From contig NZ_CP046564.1 of assembly GCF_009818105.1 (NCBI RefSeq), positions 2,914,001 through 2,978,000 on the forward strand: a stretch of DNA of 64,000 nt, given 5' to 3'. The position numbers were made by a program, and so were the translations under genes. Origin of the DNA: Bacillus sp. N1-1. Its GTDB lineage: Bacteria; Bacillota; Bacilli; Bacillales; Guptibacillaceae. This document shows positions 37,299 to 46,440 of the stretch, one piece after another. Within the stretch, counting starts at the first letter, position 1; every line of letters starts with the position of its first letter. The notes under the pieces are model-generated. The model saw only the letters and a program-made list of their open reading frames with translations, was not told the DNA's origin and ran no database searches.

Positions 37299-37938
37299 TT
37301 CTTCCACCTCTTTCTATCAATCGAGCGACAAACGTTTTACACTGTGGCAAAGAATAACCAACGATTGGACCAATCGTTATACAAAACAAAAGCGTTCCAA
37401 TATTAACCGGTCCTTGTAATAGCCACCCAAGAAAAAGAACCACCATTTCCATTGAAAGGCGAATGCGTTGTACTTTCCAACCCGTGCGCTCGGTTAAGAC
37501 AAGCATTAAGCTATCTCTTGGACCTGCTCCTCTATCTGCCGCAATATAGAGACCAATCCCATAACCCATAATAAGAATACCACTAATCAGCATAACCAAT
37601 TTTCCCGGCAAATGATCAGGGGTTTTAAGAAAAGGAAGCCATAAATAAATGTCAATAAAAACGCCAACTAGAAGCATATTAAGAAAAGCACCAAGTTTTG
37701 GCCATGACCGTTCTAATAAAGAAGTCGCCCCAATAATCACGAAACCTATGATAATAGACCACGTACCAATCGTTAATCCGAACTGCTGATAAAGTCCAAT
37801 GTGGAATACATCCCACGGCGCACTTCCAGCTTCTGCACGAATCATGAGAGCAATTCCAAAAGCCATAACTAAAAGACCTGAAACAAAGATTCCCCAGCTC
37901 ATCCAGAACCAGGATATGCCTATATTCGCTTGTTTCAT
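37231..37938 (-). CDS. YczE/YyaS/YitT-type membrane protein
   Basis: A 235-residue protein with five or six membrane helices; the repeat-like segments IRAEAGSAPWDVFHIGL and IAADRGAGPRDSLMLVL are the hallmark of the YczE family. The function is not known; a relative in B. subtilis modulates surfactin production. The last 22 residues (ending DGVSKKAR) are hydrophilic and are read from DNA that also encodes the start of CymR in another frame. Confidence 0.82.
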   Translation of the reverse strand: MKQANIGISWFWMSWGIFVSGLLVMAFGIALMIRAEAGSAPWDVFHIGLYQQFGLTIGTWSIIIGFVIIGATSLLERSWPKLGAFLNMLLVGVFIDIYLWLPFLKTPDHLPGKLVMLISGILIMGYGIGLYIAADRGAGPRDSLMLVLTERTGWKVQRIRLSMEMVVLFLGWLLQGPVNIGTLLFCITIGPIVGYSLPQCKTFVARLIERGGRNEDIDKRKIRINDYDGVSKKAR

Positions 37939-38085
37939 TTCATCCCTCTTATCTCAATCTAATCTCATCTATCTAGCTATTGATTCTGTTAGTAAACCTT
38001 CGCTATTATAGCACGAACCGCTTTTTCTTGCATTTCCAAAACCCGTATAGTATGTTTCAAATAACTATGAAAGGACGGGTTTTCT

Positions 38086-39429
38086 ATGGATCTATTTGAT
38101 TATCCAAAAGATAATAGCAACACTACCTCAGGACCACTCGCAAGTAGGATGAGACCAAGATCAATCGAGGAATTTATTGGACAGGATCATATTATTGGAG
38201 ATGGAAAGTTATTAAGAAGAGCGATTCAAGCAGATCAACTAACACCAATGATCTTTTTTGGTCCTCCTGGAACGGGGAAAACAACCCTAGCTCGCATTAT
38301 TGCCAATACGACGTCTGCTCATTTTGAACAGCTAAATGCCGTAACGTCCGGAGTCGCTGACATTAGAAGATTGACCTCCGAAGCAAAAGATCGCTTGAAG
38401 CTTGACGGTCAAAAAACAGTACTCTTTATTGATGAAATCCACCGCTTTAATAAATCGCAACAAGATGCGCTTCTTCCTTTCGTTGAAGATGGAACGATCG
38501 TTTTAATAGGGGCTACAACAGAAAGTCCGATGTTTGAAATTAATGCGGCACTTCTTTCTCGCTCAAGATTATTTCGTTTTGAACATCTCAACGAAACAAC
38601 GATTAAGAACATTCTTTTCCAGGCGATCGAGGACAAAGATCGCGGTTTTGGAAAATATAATATTGAAATTGAAAATGAAGCGATTGATCATCTCATTGAT
38701 GTGTCAAACGGAGACGCCAGAACGGCGCTAAATGCACTGGAACTAGCCGTTCTTACGACAACGCCAAATCAGGATGGGCAGCTCATGATTACACTCGCAA
38801 TCGCAGAAGAATCCATTCAGCAACGTGTACTTCAGTATGATAAAGATAGCGACAATCACTATGATACCGTTTCAGCTTTTATTAAAAGTATACGAGGATC
38901 AGATCCGGATGCTACGCTATATTGGTTAGCTAAAATGATTTATGCAGGCGAAGACCCTCGCTTCATTGCAAGACGTCTTTATGTTCACGCTGCTGAAGAT
39001 ATTGGACTTGCCGATCCGAACGCACTTCTTATTGCACACGCCGCCACTTATGCGGTCGAATTCATCGGAATGCCGGAAGCTAGAATTCCGCTAGCTGAAG
39101 CAGCCTTATACCTTGCTACCGCTCCTAAAAGCAATGGCGTTATTTCTGGTATAGATGCGGCGCTTGCCGCAGTAAAAAAAGAAAAAAACGGCACTGTCCC
39201 TGTCCATTTACGTGATTCCCACTACAAAGGAGCTTCAGAACTCGGACACGGCGTTGACTACAAATACCCACATAATTATCCAGGAGGTTACGTCCCTCAA
39301 CAGTACCTCCCTGATCATATGATCAGAAAAACGTTCTATAAACCTACTGAGCGTGGCCACGAAAGAACCATTCAAAAAAGACTGGATTATTTCAGTGAGC
39401 GTATCAAATCAGATAGTAAGAAACCGTAA
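38086..39429 (+). CDS. rarA: Replication-associated recombination protein RarA
   Basis: A 447-residue AAA+ ATPase of the RarA/MgsA/WRNIP1 family. Walker A is [13 protein letters not shown], Walker [18 protein letters not shown], sensor 1 [14 protein letters not shown], and the C-terminal tetramerisation region follows. It acts on stalled forks with RecA and SSB. It is about 20 residues longer at the C-terminus than B. subtilis RarA (YrvN). It is read divergently from the cymR side. Confidence 0.95.
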   Translation: MDLFDYPKDNSNTTSGPLASRMRPRSIEEFIGQDHIIGDGKLLRRAIQADQLTPMIFFGPPGTGKTTLARIIANTTSAHFEQLNAVTSGVADIRRLTSEAKDRLKLDGQKTVLFIDEIHRFNKSQQDALLPFVEDGTIVLIGATTESPMFEINAALLSRSRLFRFEHLNETTIKNILFQAIEDKDRGFGKYNIEIENEAIDHLIDVSNGDARTALNALELAVLTTTPNQDGQLMITLAIAEESIQQRVLQYDKDSDNHYDTVSAFIKSIRGSDPDATLYWLAKMIYAGEDPRFIARRLYVHAAEDIGLADPNALLIAHAATYAVEFIGMPEARIPLAEAALYLATAPKSNGVISGIDAALAAVKKEKNGTVPVHLRDSHYKGASELGHGVDYKYPHNYPGGYVPQQYLPDHMIRKTFYKPTERGHERTIQKRLDYFSERIKSDSKKP

Positions 39430-39460
39430 CAGCAGGGCTCAGGCTCCTGCTGTTTTTTTA
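39428..39460 (+). terminator. Terminator after rarA
   Basis: The stem AACAGCAGG with CCTGCTGTT overlaps the stop and is followed by seven T residues. Confidence 0.85.
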
Positions 39461-39578
39461 TCTATTCTTGCAATCTACCTTAAATTTACAAGACTTCTGT
39501 ATAAATTCTTCCAGACTGGCAAAGCTATGATTACTTTCAAAACGCAAAGTTTTTTACCACATAAAGGAGCTGGATAAA

Positions 39579-40244
39579 ATGAAAGTAAGACAAGATGCCT
39601 GGTCTCATGAAGATGATTTAATGCTTGCCGAAACAGTGCTGCGGCATGTTAGAGAAGGTAGTACACAATTAAAAGCCTTTGATGAAGTCGGCGATCGACT
39701 TAGCCGAACATCAGCAGCCGTAGGATTCCGTTGGAACGCCATTGTCAGAGATCGATACGAACAGGCTTTAAAGCTTGCGAAAAAGCAGCGTAAAGAAATG
39801 AAGCGTGCTGAGCGTAGACAACCCGAATACACGAAAAACGATATGCATACACCTTTGCAGCAAGAACAACCTATCGCCAAACCTGTACTTAAAACACCAA
39901 TCAACACGACTGAACCAACTCAAACTAAGAAGGAACTAACGATGAGAGATGTCATCACATTCTTATCCAATCTCGAACAATCCGCATCCTCAACAAACAA
40001 ACTTAGAACAAACCTTGAGAAACTAGAATCGGAGAATCAACTCCTAAGAGAAGAAAACACCCTGCTCAACCAAAGAATCAAAACGCTTGAAAACGAACAA
40101 CAAGTAATGAAAGAAGATTACCAATCCCTAATCCAAATCATGGACCGAGCCAGAAGAATGGTCGTCCTAAACGACAACGAAGACCAAAACGTCCCAACCT
40201 TCAAAATGGATAAGAATGGGAATCTAGAAAAAGTCGCGAGGTAA
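39579..40244 (+). CDS. RsfA-family (Myb-like) transcription regulator
   Basis: A 221-residue protein: an N-terminal Myb/SANT-like DNA-binding domain (about 1-60, RQDAWSHEDDLMLAETVLRHV and AVGFRWNAIVRDRYEQA), a linker, and a C-terminal coiled coil (about 135-195). This is the RsfA layout; RsfA in B. subtilis is a forespore regulator. Which paralog this represents is not clear. AAAGGAG precedes the ATG. Repeat units begin a few bases after the stop with no obvious terminator between. Confidence 0.85.
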   Translation: MKVRQDAWSHEDDLMLAETVLRHVREGSTQLKAFDEVGDRLSRTSAAVGFRWNAIVRDRYEQALKLAKKQRKEMKRAERRQPEYTKNDMHTPLQQEQPIAKPVLKTPINTTEPTQTKKELTMRDVITFLSNLEQSASSTNKLRTNLEKLESENQLLREENTLLNQRIKTLENEQQVMKEDYQSLIQIMDRARRMVVLNDNEDQNVPTFKMDKNGNLEKVAR

Positions 40245-40248
40245 AAAC

Positions 40249-40365
40249 GAAATGCGGAGACGAGCGTTTAGAAACGAAGATATTGGAACTCTTGAACTAG
40301 AACACGCCCTTTGTGTTCTGGTGAAAGAGTGAAATATCGCAGTTTCTGCGAGTTAGCTGGATCAC
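40249..40365. repeat. Tandem palindromic repeat, unit 1
   Basis: About 117 bases from CGAAATGCGG to AGCTGGATC. The two arms pair in steps: AGAAAC/GTTTCT, GATATT/AATATC, ACTCTT/AAGAGT and the apical AGAACAC/GTGTTCT around GCCCTTT. Short open frames here are by-products of the palindrome and are not called genes. Confidence 0.85.
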
Positions 40366-40366
40366 A

Positions 40367-40485
40367 CGAAAAGCGGAAGTGGGCGTTTAGACACGGCAGG
40401 CACTGGAGCCTTTTCATTTGAACACGGGCTTTGTGTTCGAATGAAAAGGTGAAGTGACCGAGTGTCTGCCCACTGCAGCTAGACA
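40367..40485. repeat. Tandem palindromic repeat, unit 2
   Basis: It runs from CGAAAAGCGG to GCAGCTAGACA. Its stem bases differ from unit 1 but still pair: AGTGGGC/GCCCACT, AGACAC/GTGTCT, CACT/AGTG, CCTTTTCATT/AATGAAAAGG and GAACAC/GTGTTC. This is covariation by eye. Confidence 0.85.
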
Positions 40486-40605
40486 TGAAATGCGGAGACG
40501 AGCGTTTAGAAACGGAGATATTGGAACTCTTAAACTAGAACACGCCCTTTGTGTTCTGGTGAAAGAGTGAAATATCGCAGTTTCTGCGAGTCGCAGCTGG
40601 ATCTC
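40486..40605. repeat. Tandem palindromic repeat, unit 3
   Basis: Nearly identical to unit 1 (same stem sequences GATATT/AATATC and ACTCTT/AAGAGT), with an added outer pairing GAC/GTC and the closing GCAGCTGGAT. Confidence 0.85.
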
Positions 40606-40725
40606 CGAAAAGCGGAAGCGCCCGCTTAGCCCTCGACAAGCGCTGGAGCCCCACAAAAAGAACACGCTCTTTGTGTTCATTTTGTGGGGGGAAGCGATCG
40701 AGAGGCTGGGCGCTGCAGCTAGACA
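40606..40725. repeat. Tandem palindromic repeat, unit 4
   Basis: A third stem type with compensatory changes: AGCGCCC/GGGCGCT, TCGA/TCGA, CGCT/AGCG, CCCCACAAAA/TTTTGTGGGG and GAACAC/GTGTTC. The outer blocks CGAAAAGCGG and GCAGCTAGACA match unit 2. Confidence 0.85.
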
Positions 40726-40820
40726 CGAAAAGCGGTGACGAGCGTTTAGAAACGGAGATATTGGAACTCTTGAACTAGAACACGCTCTTTGTGTTCATTT
40801 TGTGGAGGATCTGGGCGTAG
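40726..40820. repeat. Tandem palindromic repeat, unit 5, truncated hybrid
   Basis: The left arm is of the unit 1/3 type (GATATT, ACTCTT) and the part after the apical loop is of the unit 4 type (CATTTTGTGGAGG), and the right end is lost. The arms therefore no longer pair below the apical hairpin. Confidence 0.8.
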
Positions 40821-40844
40821 CACTTGAACCTAAAATTCACCTAA

Positions 40845-40881
40845 AGAAAAAGCATCCGCTCGAGACTTGAGCGGATGCTTT
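40845..40881 (-). terminator. Terminator, probably of the 6S RNA unit
   Basis: The perfect 13-bp stem AAAGCATCCGCTC with GAGCGGATGCTTT is followed on the minus strand by CTTTTTCTTT. It lies about 20-50 bases beyond the mature 6S 3' end. Confidence 0.75.
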
Positions 40882-40898
40882 ATTAATTGTCATAAAAA

Positions 40899-41097
40899 TA
40901 GAAGAGCCCCAACTGTGCCGTCCTTTCCATAATTGTTGAACCTGCATTGGCAGGTGGGTGCCCTATTCCACTCTCCGTAAGTCCTCAGCTACCGAGGCAT
41001 GTACTTTGAACGGAAAGAATCAGGCTCCCGTTGTAAAAGTGTTGGCTCAAATTATTATGGAAGTAAACGAACACTTCAGGACTCTTCGTTAACTTGT
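40899..41097 (-). ncRNA. ssrS: 6S RNA
   Basis: On the minus strand the ends pair as in 6S RNA: AAGAGTCCTGAAGTG near the 5' end with CACAGTTGGGGCTCTT near the 3' end, then CCATAATAATT with AACAATTATGG, closing a long rod with a central asymmetric bubble. The lower stem and GGCACCCACCTGCC segment match the Bacillus 6S-1 style, and the place downstream of aspS is that of bsrA in B. subtilis. 6S RNA binds the sigma-A holoenzyme as a promoter mimic. Ends are approximate. Confidence 0.88.
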
Positions 41098-41103
41098 AAT
41101 TGA

Positions 41104-41132
41104 ATTATAGCAGACCTTCTAATCGATTTCAA
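41104..41132 (-). promoter_or_regulatory. Sigma-A promoter of 6S RNA
   Basis: TTGAAA at 41127-41132 and TATAAT at 41104-41109 on the minus strand, separated by 17 bases, about seven bases before the inferred RNA start. Confidence 0.82.
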
Positions 41133-41164
41133 TCTTCGAGGATTAGGTCCTTTTTATTATTTTT

Positions 41165-42952
41165 TTATTCTTTCTCAGCGGCAACTGGCTTCTTAGCTAG
41201 TTCAAGATGTAATTCTTTCAACTGATCTTCACTAACAGGAGACGGCGCTTCCGTTAACAAGCAGCTCGCGCTAGCTGTTTTAGGGAAAGCAATTGTATCG
41301 CGAAGATTCGTTCTTCCAGCAAGCAACATAACGAGACGATCAAGCCCAAAAGCAATTCCGCCATGTGGAGGCGTTCCGTATTCGAATGCTTCAAGAAGGA
41401 AACCAAACTCTGCTTCTGCCTCTTCTTTTGTAAAGCCTAGTGCTTTAAACATTTTTTCCTGAATATCACGTTGGAAAATACGCTGAGAACCACCCCCAAG
41501 CTCATAACCATTGAGTACAAGGTCATATGCATCTGCACGTACTTTGCCAGGCTCTTCTTCAAGGAGATGAAGATCTTCTTTCAATGGCATTGTAAATGGA
41601 TGATGCTCCGCAAAATAACGATCTGCTTCCTCATCATAACTCATAAGCGGGAAGTCCATGATCCAAAGGAAGTTAAACTTCGAATAATCAATAAGGCCCA
41701 GGTCTTTACCTAGCTTTGTACGAAGAGAACCAAGACTATCAGCAACAATAGATTTACTGTCAGCTACGAAGAGTAGAAGGTCTCCTGCTTCAGCGTCAAA
41801 TGCTTCTTTTAGTTGAGTAGCTAGTGATTCATCAAAGAATTTAGAAATAGGTCCTTTCAAACCATCTTCCTCTACTTTCAACCATGCAAGTCCTTTTGCT
41901 TTATATGTTTTCACATACTCCGTTAAAGCATCAATATCTTTGCGTGAATATTCACTAGCAGCGCCTTTTGCATTGATGCCTTTTACTGCTCCGCCTGAAG
42001 CAACTGCTCCAGAGAACACTTTAAAATCAGAATCCTTCACGAGTTCAGATACATCCACAAATTCCATTTCAAAGCGTGTGTCTGGCTTATCAGATCCATA
42101 GCGATTCATTGCTTCAGCATGAGTCATACGCTGGAAAGGTATCTTCATTTCGATGCCTTTCGTTTCTTTCAATACAGCGCTCATCATTTCTTCCATCATT
42201 GCAATTAAATCCTCTTTTGGAAGGAATGAAGTTTCAATATCAACCTGTGTAAATTCCGGTTGACGGTCTGCTCTAAGGTCTTCATCACGGAAACAGCGAA
42301 CGACCTGGTAATAACGTTCAAACCCAGAAACCATCAACAGCTGTTTAAACAGCTGAGGAGATTGTGGAAGTGCATAAAATTCTCCATCGTGCACTCGGCT
42401 AGGCACTAAGTAGTCACGAGCACCTTCAGGCGTACTCTTTGTTAGCATAGGGGTTTCAATCTCAAGAAATTCATTCTGATCTAGAAAATCACGTATCACT
42501 TTCGTTGTACGATGACGAAGTTTGAATGTTTCTTGCATAACCGGACGTCGTAGGTCTAGATAGCGATATTTTAAGCGAATGTCTTCTCCAACCTCTACAT
42601 CGTTTGCGATGCTAATAGGAGGGTTTTTAGCCGCATTGAGAATTTCAAGTGATTCAGCATGTACTTCAATCGAACCAGTCGATAAATTAGGATTAATCGT
42701 TCCTTCTGCACGTGCTACTACTTTCCCTGTAATGCCTAGCACATATTCATTTCTAACATTCTCTGCAAGTTCTAGCGCTTCTTTTGATAAATCTGGATTG
42801 AAAACAACCTGAACAATCCCAGAACGGTCTCTAAAATCAATGAAAATTAACCCACCAAGATCACGACGTTTTTGAACCCATCCTTTTAATTCTACTGTTT
42901 TTCCGATTTCGTTTTCACGAATTTTCCCACACGAGTGACTTCTTCCGATCAT
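41165..42952 (-). CDS. aspS: Aspartyl-tRNA synthetase
   Basis: A 595-residue bacterial-type class II synthetase: an N-terminal OB-fold anticodon domain ([20 protein letters not shown]), a catalytic core ([36 protein letters not shown]), a GAD insertion (about 285-420) and motif 3 [18 protein letters not shown] 42952 is two bases after the hisS stop, with AGGAGG nine bases upstream; the earlier in-frame TTG overlaps that stop. The 3' flank has only a weak hairpin before the 6S promoter. Confidence 0.98.
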   Translation of the reverse strand: MIGRSHSCGKIRENEIGKTVELKGWVQKRRDLGGLIFIDFRDRSGIVQVVFNPDLSKEALELAENVRNEYVLGITGKVVARAEGTINPNLSTGSIEVHAESLEILNAAKNPPISIANDVEVGEDIRLKYRYLDLRRPVMQETFKLRHRTTKVIRDFLDQNEFLEIETPMLTKSTPEGARDYLVPSRVHDGEFYALPQSPQLFKQLLMVSGFERYYQVVRCFRDEDLRADRQPEFTQVDIETSFLPKEDLIAMMEEMMSAVLKETKGIEMKIPFQRMTHAEAMNRYGSDKPDTRFEMEFVDVSELVKDSDFKVFSGAVASGGAVKGINAKGAASEYSRKDIDALTEYVKTYKAKGLAWLKVEEDGLKGPISKFFDESLATQLKEAFDAEAGDLLLFVADSKSIVADSLGSLRTKLGKDLGLIDYSKFNFLWIMDFPLMSYDEEADRYFAEHHPFTMPLKEDLHLLEEEPGKVRADAYDLVLNGYELGGGSQRIFQRDIQEKMFKALGFTKEEAEAEFGFLLEAFEYGTPPHGGIAFGLDRLVMLLAGRTNLRDTIAFPKTASASCLLTEAPSPVSEDQLKELHLELAKKPVAAEKE

Positions 42953-42954
42953 TC

Positions 42955-44235
42955 TCAAACTTCCTCCTTTAATTTCTTACAAAGATAGGTGTCAACTTCT
43001 GAAAGGCTAATCGCCTCTTGTTCACCAGTGTTCATATCTTTTATGTTAATTTCATTCTTTTGAATTTCTTCATCGCCTAGAATAGCGACGTACTTTGAAT
43101 GAAGTCGATTAGCCGCTTTAAACTGACCTTTCATCTTCTTATCAAGATAATCACGTTCCGTAGAAAGTCCAGCTTTTCTAAGCTTTTGAACAAGACCGTT
43201 CGAAACTTTTTGGGCTTCCTCCCCCATTGTGACAACATAACAATCAATTGTCTTTTCAATCGGTAATTCTACGCCTTCTGCTTCTAACGCCATTAATAAG
43301 CGCTCAATACTCATCGCAAAGCCAATTCCTGGAGTCGATGGACCACCCATCTCCTCAACAAGGCCATTGTATCGACCGCCACCGCTAAGCGTGGTGATGG
43401 CACCAAATCCATCCGCATCACTCATGATCTCAAATGCAGTGTGGTTGTAATAATCCAACCCGCGTACAAGGCGATCATCGAGAACATAATCAATTCCCAT
43501 TTGATCGAGTGCTTCTTTTACATTTGCAAAATAAGTTGCCGAGTCTTCGTTTAAGTAATTAATGATTGAAGGCGCAGTTGCCATCAATTCATGGTCACGG
43601 TCCTTTTTACAATCAAGAATGCGAAGGGGATTTTTTTCAAGACGACTTTGACAATCGCTACAAAATTCTCCGATTCTCGGTTCAAAGTGATCCACTAGTG
43701 CTTTACGATGAGCTTCACGACTTTCTTTATCACCAAGACTATTTAAGTAAAGCTTAAGCTTTTTTAGCCCTAACTCCTGATACAGTCCCATCGCAAGTGC
43801 AATAACTTCAGCATCAATTGAAGGATCATTACTACCAAGCGCCTCAATACCAAACTGAACAAATTGTCTCATTCTACCTGATTGTGGACGTTCATACCGA
43901 AACATCGGGCCAATGTAATACAGTTTAACCGGCTGCTCAGGTAAACCGTACATTTTATTATTCACATAAGCACGAACGGCTGAAGCAGTGCCCTCAGGAC
44001 GAAGTGTTAAACTACGATTTCCTCGATCTTCGAATGTGTACATTTCTTTTTGGACGATATCTGTTGTATCACCTACTCCGCGTTGAAATAACTCGGTATG
44101 TTCAAAGATTGGCGTGCGAAGTTCATGATAATTGTATCTACGGCAAATATCTCTCGCCTTATTTTCAATGTATTGCCATAACTCTGATGTACCAGGAACA
44201 ATATCCTGAGTACCTCTAGGAATTTGAAAACTCAT
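42955..44235 (-). CDS. hisS: Histidyl-tRNA synthetase
   Basis: A 426-residue class II synthetase with motif 2 [20 protein letters not shown], the histidine motif [15 protein letters not shown] and a C-terminal anticodon-binding domain from about 330. It starts [15 protein letters not shown]. It is first in a two-gene hisS-aspS operon controlled by a T-box. Confidence 0.98.
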   Translation of the reverse strand: MSFQIPRGTQDIVPGTSELWQYIENKARDICRRYNYHELRTPIFEHTELFQRGVGDTTDIVQKEMYTFEDRGNRSLTLRPEGTASAVRAYVNNKMYGLPEQPVKLYYIGPMFRYERPQSGRMRQFVQFGIEALGSNDPSIDAEVIALAMGLYQELGLKKLKLYLNSLGDKESREAHRKALVDHFEPRIGEFCSDCQSRLEKNPLRILDCKKDRDHELMATAPSIINYLNEDSATYFANVKEALDQMGIDYVLDDRLVRGLDYYNHTAFEIMSDADGFGAITTLSGGGRYNGLVEEMGGPSTPGIGFAMSIERLLMALEAEGVELPIEKTIDCYVVTMGEEAQKVSNGLVQKLRKAGLSTERDYLDKKMKGQFKAANRLHSKYVAILGDEEIQKNEINIKDMNTGEQEAISLSEVDTYLCKKLKEEV

Positions 44236-44307
44236 TCTTTATCCTCCTTTAATCACCAGCAAGAAGCTCCCCACTGCAAAACTGAACGAGTGATACCTTT
44301 TTTTGGA

Positions 44308-44582
44308 TACAAAAAAACTCCCATCCCTGAATCGAAATTCAGGGACGAGAGTTACCCGCGGTGCCACCCTAATGGAAGGACGTATCCTTCCGCTTAAAAC
44401 AGTTAACGCCTGTCTACGTCGCCCCCTACTGAGTTAACTGTTCGGAGGCGATCCTTGGAAGTGTCTTTCAAAAAAGCGGTATCGAGAAATGCTCTCAGCC
44501 TAACGGCATTTCCTTTCTGCTCAACCCGGTATTTTTTTACTTTTCTTCCTCAACGGAGCTTCGTATCGATTTACTGAATTGT
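44308..44582 (-). promoter_or_regulatory. T-box riboswitch of hisS-aspS with overlapping His/Asp triplets
   Basis: The T-box core AGGGTGGCACCGCGG lies at 44356-44370 on the minus strand and the terminator (AACTCTCGTCCCTGAAT with ATTCAGGGATGGGAGTT, then T-run) at 44308-44353. At the expected specifier place, after a GAAA, the RNA reads GACAC (44461-44465), which contains both GAC (Asp) and CAC (His) in overlapping frames. Confidence 0.9.
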
Positions 44583-44587
44583 TTTCT

Positions 44588-44616
44588 ATCATACGAGTCA
44601 GTCTTTTTTTTGTCAA
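44588..44616 (-). promoter_or_regulatory. Sigma-A promoter of the hisS-aspS leader
   Basis: TTGACA at 44611-44616 and TATGAT at 44588-44593 on the minus strand, 17-base spacer. Confidence 0.85.
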
Positions 44617-44630
44617 GTGTATTCCTAGTG

Positions 44631-44804
44631 TTACCGTTTCATTTTTTGTTTCATGATCTTTACACTTTTTAGAGACAGACCAAATTCTTCCGCGAGTTCC
44701 ATATTTGACAAACACTGTTCTTTTTGTAGAAAATCATGAAAGTCGACGCCAAATTCCGGTTGCGACATGTTGTAGCTCATCATCTCTTTATTCGTCGATC
44801 GCAT
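44631..44804 (-). CDS. Small helix-turn-helix protein
   Basis: The frame encodes 57 residues starting MRSTNKEMMSYNMSQPEFGV. The C-terminal half, NMELAEEFGLSLKSVKIMKQ, has the pattern of a sigma-factor-like or MerR-like HTH. GAGGGTGAG lies about six bases before the ATG. It ends just before the hisS leader promoter, so it may be a separate unit or read through into it. In B. subtilis a gene of similar size (yrzK) is near here, but identity is not certain. An overlapping 64-codon frame in the leader is rejected. Confidence 0.65.
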   Translation of the reverse strand: MRSTNKEMMSYNMSQPEFGVDFHDFLQKEQCLSNMELAEEFGLSLKSVKIMKQKMKR

Positions 44805-44935
44805 GAAAGCTCACCCTCTTCGTGTAGTATTTTCTTAGTTTCACCAAAAAGTAGGAGTTTTACAACTAAACGAAGGAATATATTCATCCGATAAAGAAAT
44901 TATCTAAGCTAAGATTTATTGAAAGGAGATTTCCA

Positions 44936-46366
44936 TTGAAAAGATTGATTTTTTTTCTGAGCTTATTTTCAACAGCCCTTTTTATTCCTCATACATCTTC
45001 AGCGGCTACTAGTGCTCTTTTCGAACAAACCGTTAATGTGCGCTCAAAACCATCCATTTCGTCCACTATCATTGCTCAAGTGCATGAAGGTGACAAAGCA
45101 ATGATTATGGAGAATCAGGATAACTGGCTATATGTAGAGCTTTCTACTGGAGAAAAAGGTTGGGTAGCCAGCAGGTTCGCAACATTAATGACGGATACGC
45201 AGGCCAAACAAACCATTCAATCAACTGTATCTGATTTACAAGTACGAGCTGGTCCAGGAAAAGAGTACAAAACTCTTGGGAGTATTTCTCAAGAAAGCGA
45301 ATGGAACGTGTTGAGGATCGATGGTGATTGGATTTCAATCGATTATAACGGTCAAACAGGTTGGGTGGCTTCATGGTTAGTGAATTCAAAAACACAGGAG
45401 AATGCAAAGAATTCCGGTATAAAAAAAGAAGTTATCACACGACTATTAAATGTTCGAGAAATGCCTGGGACAGAAAACCGCATTTTATCTCAGCTCCCTT
45501 CAGGTTCTGTCGTTGAAGAAATCAAAACAGAAAACAACTGGAGCTTTATCCGATATCAAAACGGACAAATAGGATGGGTGGATACTACCTACTTACAAAA
45601 CACGAATAAGAAGGAAGAGGCAGGCTTTGTAACGATTTTATACCATGCAACGAACCTTAGAACCGGACCAGGCTTAAGCTATGCTGTCATCGAGCAAGCG
45701 TCGATCCAAGAGCGCTATCAAATAGATGAAAAAGAAGGTGAATGGTATCGTATTCTCCTTGATGATGGACGTTCAGCTTACGTAGCAGAATGGGTCGTTA
45801 CTACTGCTTCAAGCCTTACCACTTCCCCTAAGTTAAAGTCAGGGAAAACGGTCGTACTTGATGCTGGACACGGCGGTTTTGATAGTGGAGCTTTAGGAAT
45901 TACTACGCTTGAAAAAATCCTTACTCTCAAAACGACTAACACAATTGCTGAGAAATTAAAAAATGCAGGTGTAGAAGTGATTCTAACAAGAGATGATGAT
46001 ACATTTATCTCACTTGCACAACGAACTATAACTTCTGAGCAACACCAGGCAGATGCTTTTGTCAGCATTCATTTCGACAGCACTGTCGATCCAACGGCAA
46101 ATGGTACTACGACTTATTACTATGAGGAAGCGGATATGCCACTTGCTTCATCCATTCATGCTGAGATTGGCGATGATACTTCTCTACGAGATCGCGGCAT
46201 ACGTTTTGGCAATTACTATGTCCTTCGAAATAATCAACAGCCTTCCGTTCTTCTTGAACTTGGATTCCTTTCCAACCCGTGGGAAGAGCAATTAGTGAAC
46301 AAGTCGACTTATCAAAATAACATTACGAATGAAATTTCTAATGGAATTCTTGCATTTTTACAATAA
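44936..46366 (+). CDS. Secreted N-acetylmuramoyl-L-alanine amidase with four SH3b repeats
   Basis: A 476-residue protein: signal peptide (about 1-23, with a site after TSSAA), four bacterial SH3 domains (about 28-86, 97-157, 165-220, 230-290; each with the V/L-N-V/L-R core, e.g. TVNVRSKPS and TNLRTGPGLS) and an Amidase_3 domain from about 302 (VVLDAGHGGFDSGA, SIHFDST, LLELGFLSN) with the zinc His, Glu, His set. It cleaves the bond between muramic acid and the stem peptide. It corresponds to B. subtilis YrvJ in position and layout. TTG start, AAGGAG about eight bases before. Confidence 0.92.
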   Translation: MKRLIFFLSLFSTALFIPHTSSAATSALFEQTVNVRSKPSISSTIIAQVHEGDKAMIMENQDNWLYVELSTGEKGWVASRFATLMTDTQAKQTIQSTVSDLQVRAGPGKEYKTLGSISQESEWNVLRIDGDWISIDYNGQTGWVASWLVNSKTQENAKNSGIKKEVITRLLNVREMPGTENRILSQLPSGSVVEEIKTENNWSFIRYQNGQIGWVDTTYLQNTNKKEEAGFVTILYHATNLRTGPGLSYAVIEQASIQERYQIDEKEGEWYRILLDDGRSAYVAEWVVTTASSLTTSPKLKSGKTVVLDAGHGGFDSGALGITTLEKILTLKTTNTIAEKLKNAGVEVILTRDDDTFISLAQRTITSEQHQADAFVSIHFDSTVDPTANGTTTYYYEEADMPLASSIHAEIGDDTSLRDRGIRFGNYYVLRNNQQPSVLLELGFLSNPWEEQLVNKSTYQNNITNEISNGILAFLQ

Positions 46367-46401
46367 TCTTTCTAAAAACACTTAAAAATAAAAAAGCAAC
46401 A

Positions 46402-46440
46402 AGATAAAAGCCGCGTTCAAAAGGAACGCGGCTTTTATCT
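46402..46440. terminator. Bidirectional terminator between the amidase gene and dtd
   Basis: A very long perfect stem of 17 pairs (AGATAAAAGCCGCGTTC with its complement) around AAAAG. Confidence 0.88.

Noticed and set aside
40268..40726. Overlapping minus-strand frames of 63-88 codons with similar protein sequences
   Set aside because: They run across the palindromic units, repeat each other because the DNA repeats, and have no fitting ribosome sites.
40249..40820. CRISPR array
   Set aside because: Units are long palindromes abutting each other, without short identical repeats separated by unique spacers, and no cas genes are near.
44521..44715. 64-codon minus-strand frame near the hisS leader
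   Set aside because: It covers the leader promoter and part of stem I and overlaps the better-supported HTH gene in another frame.
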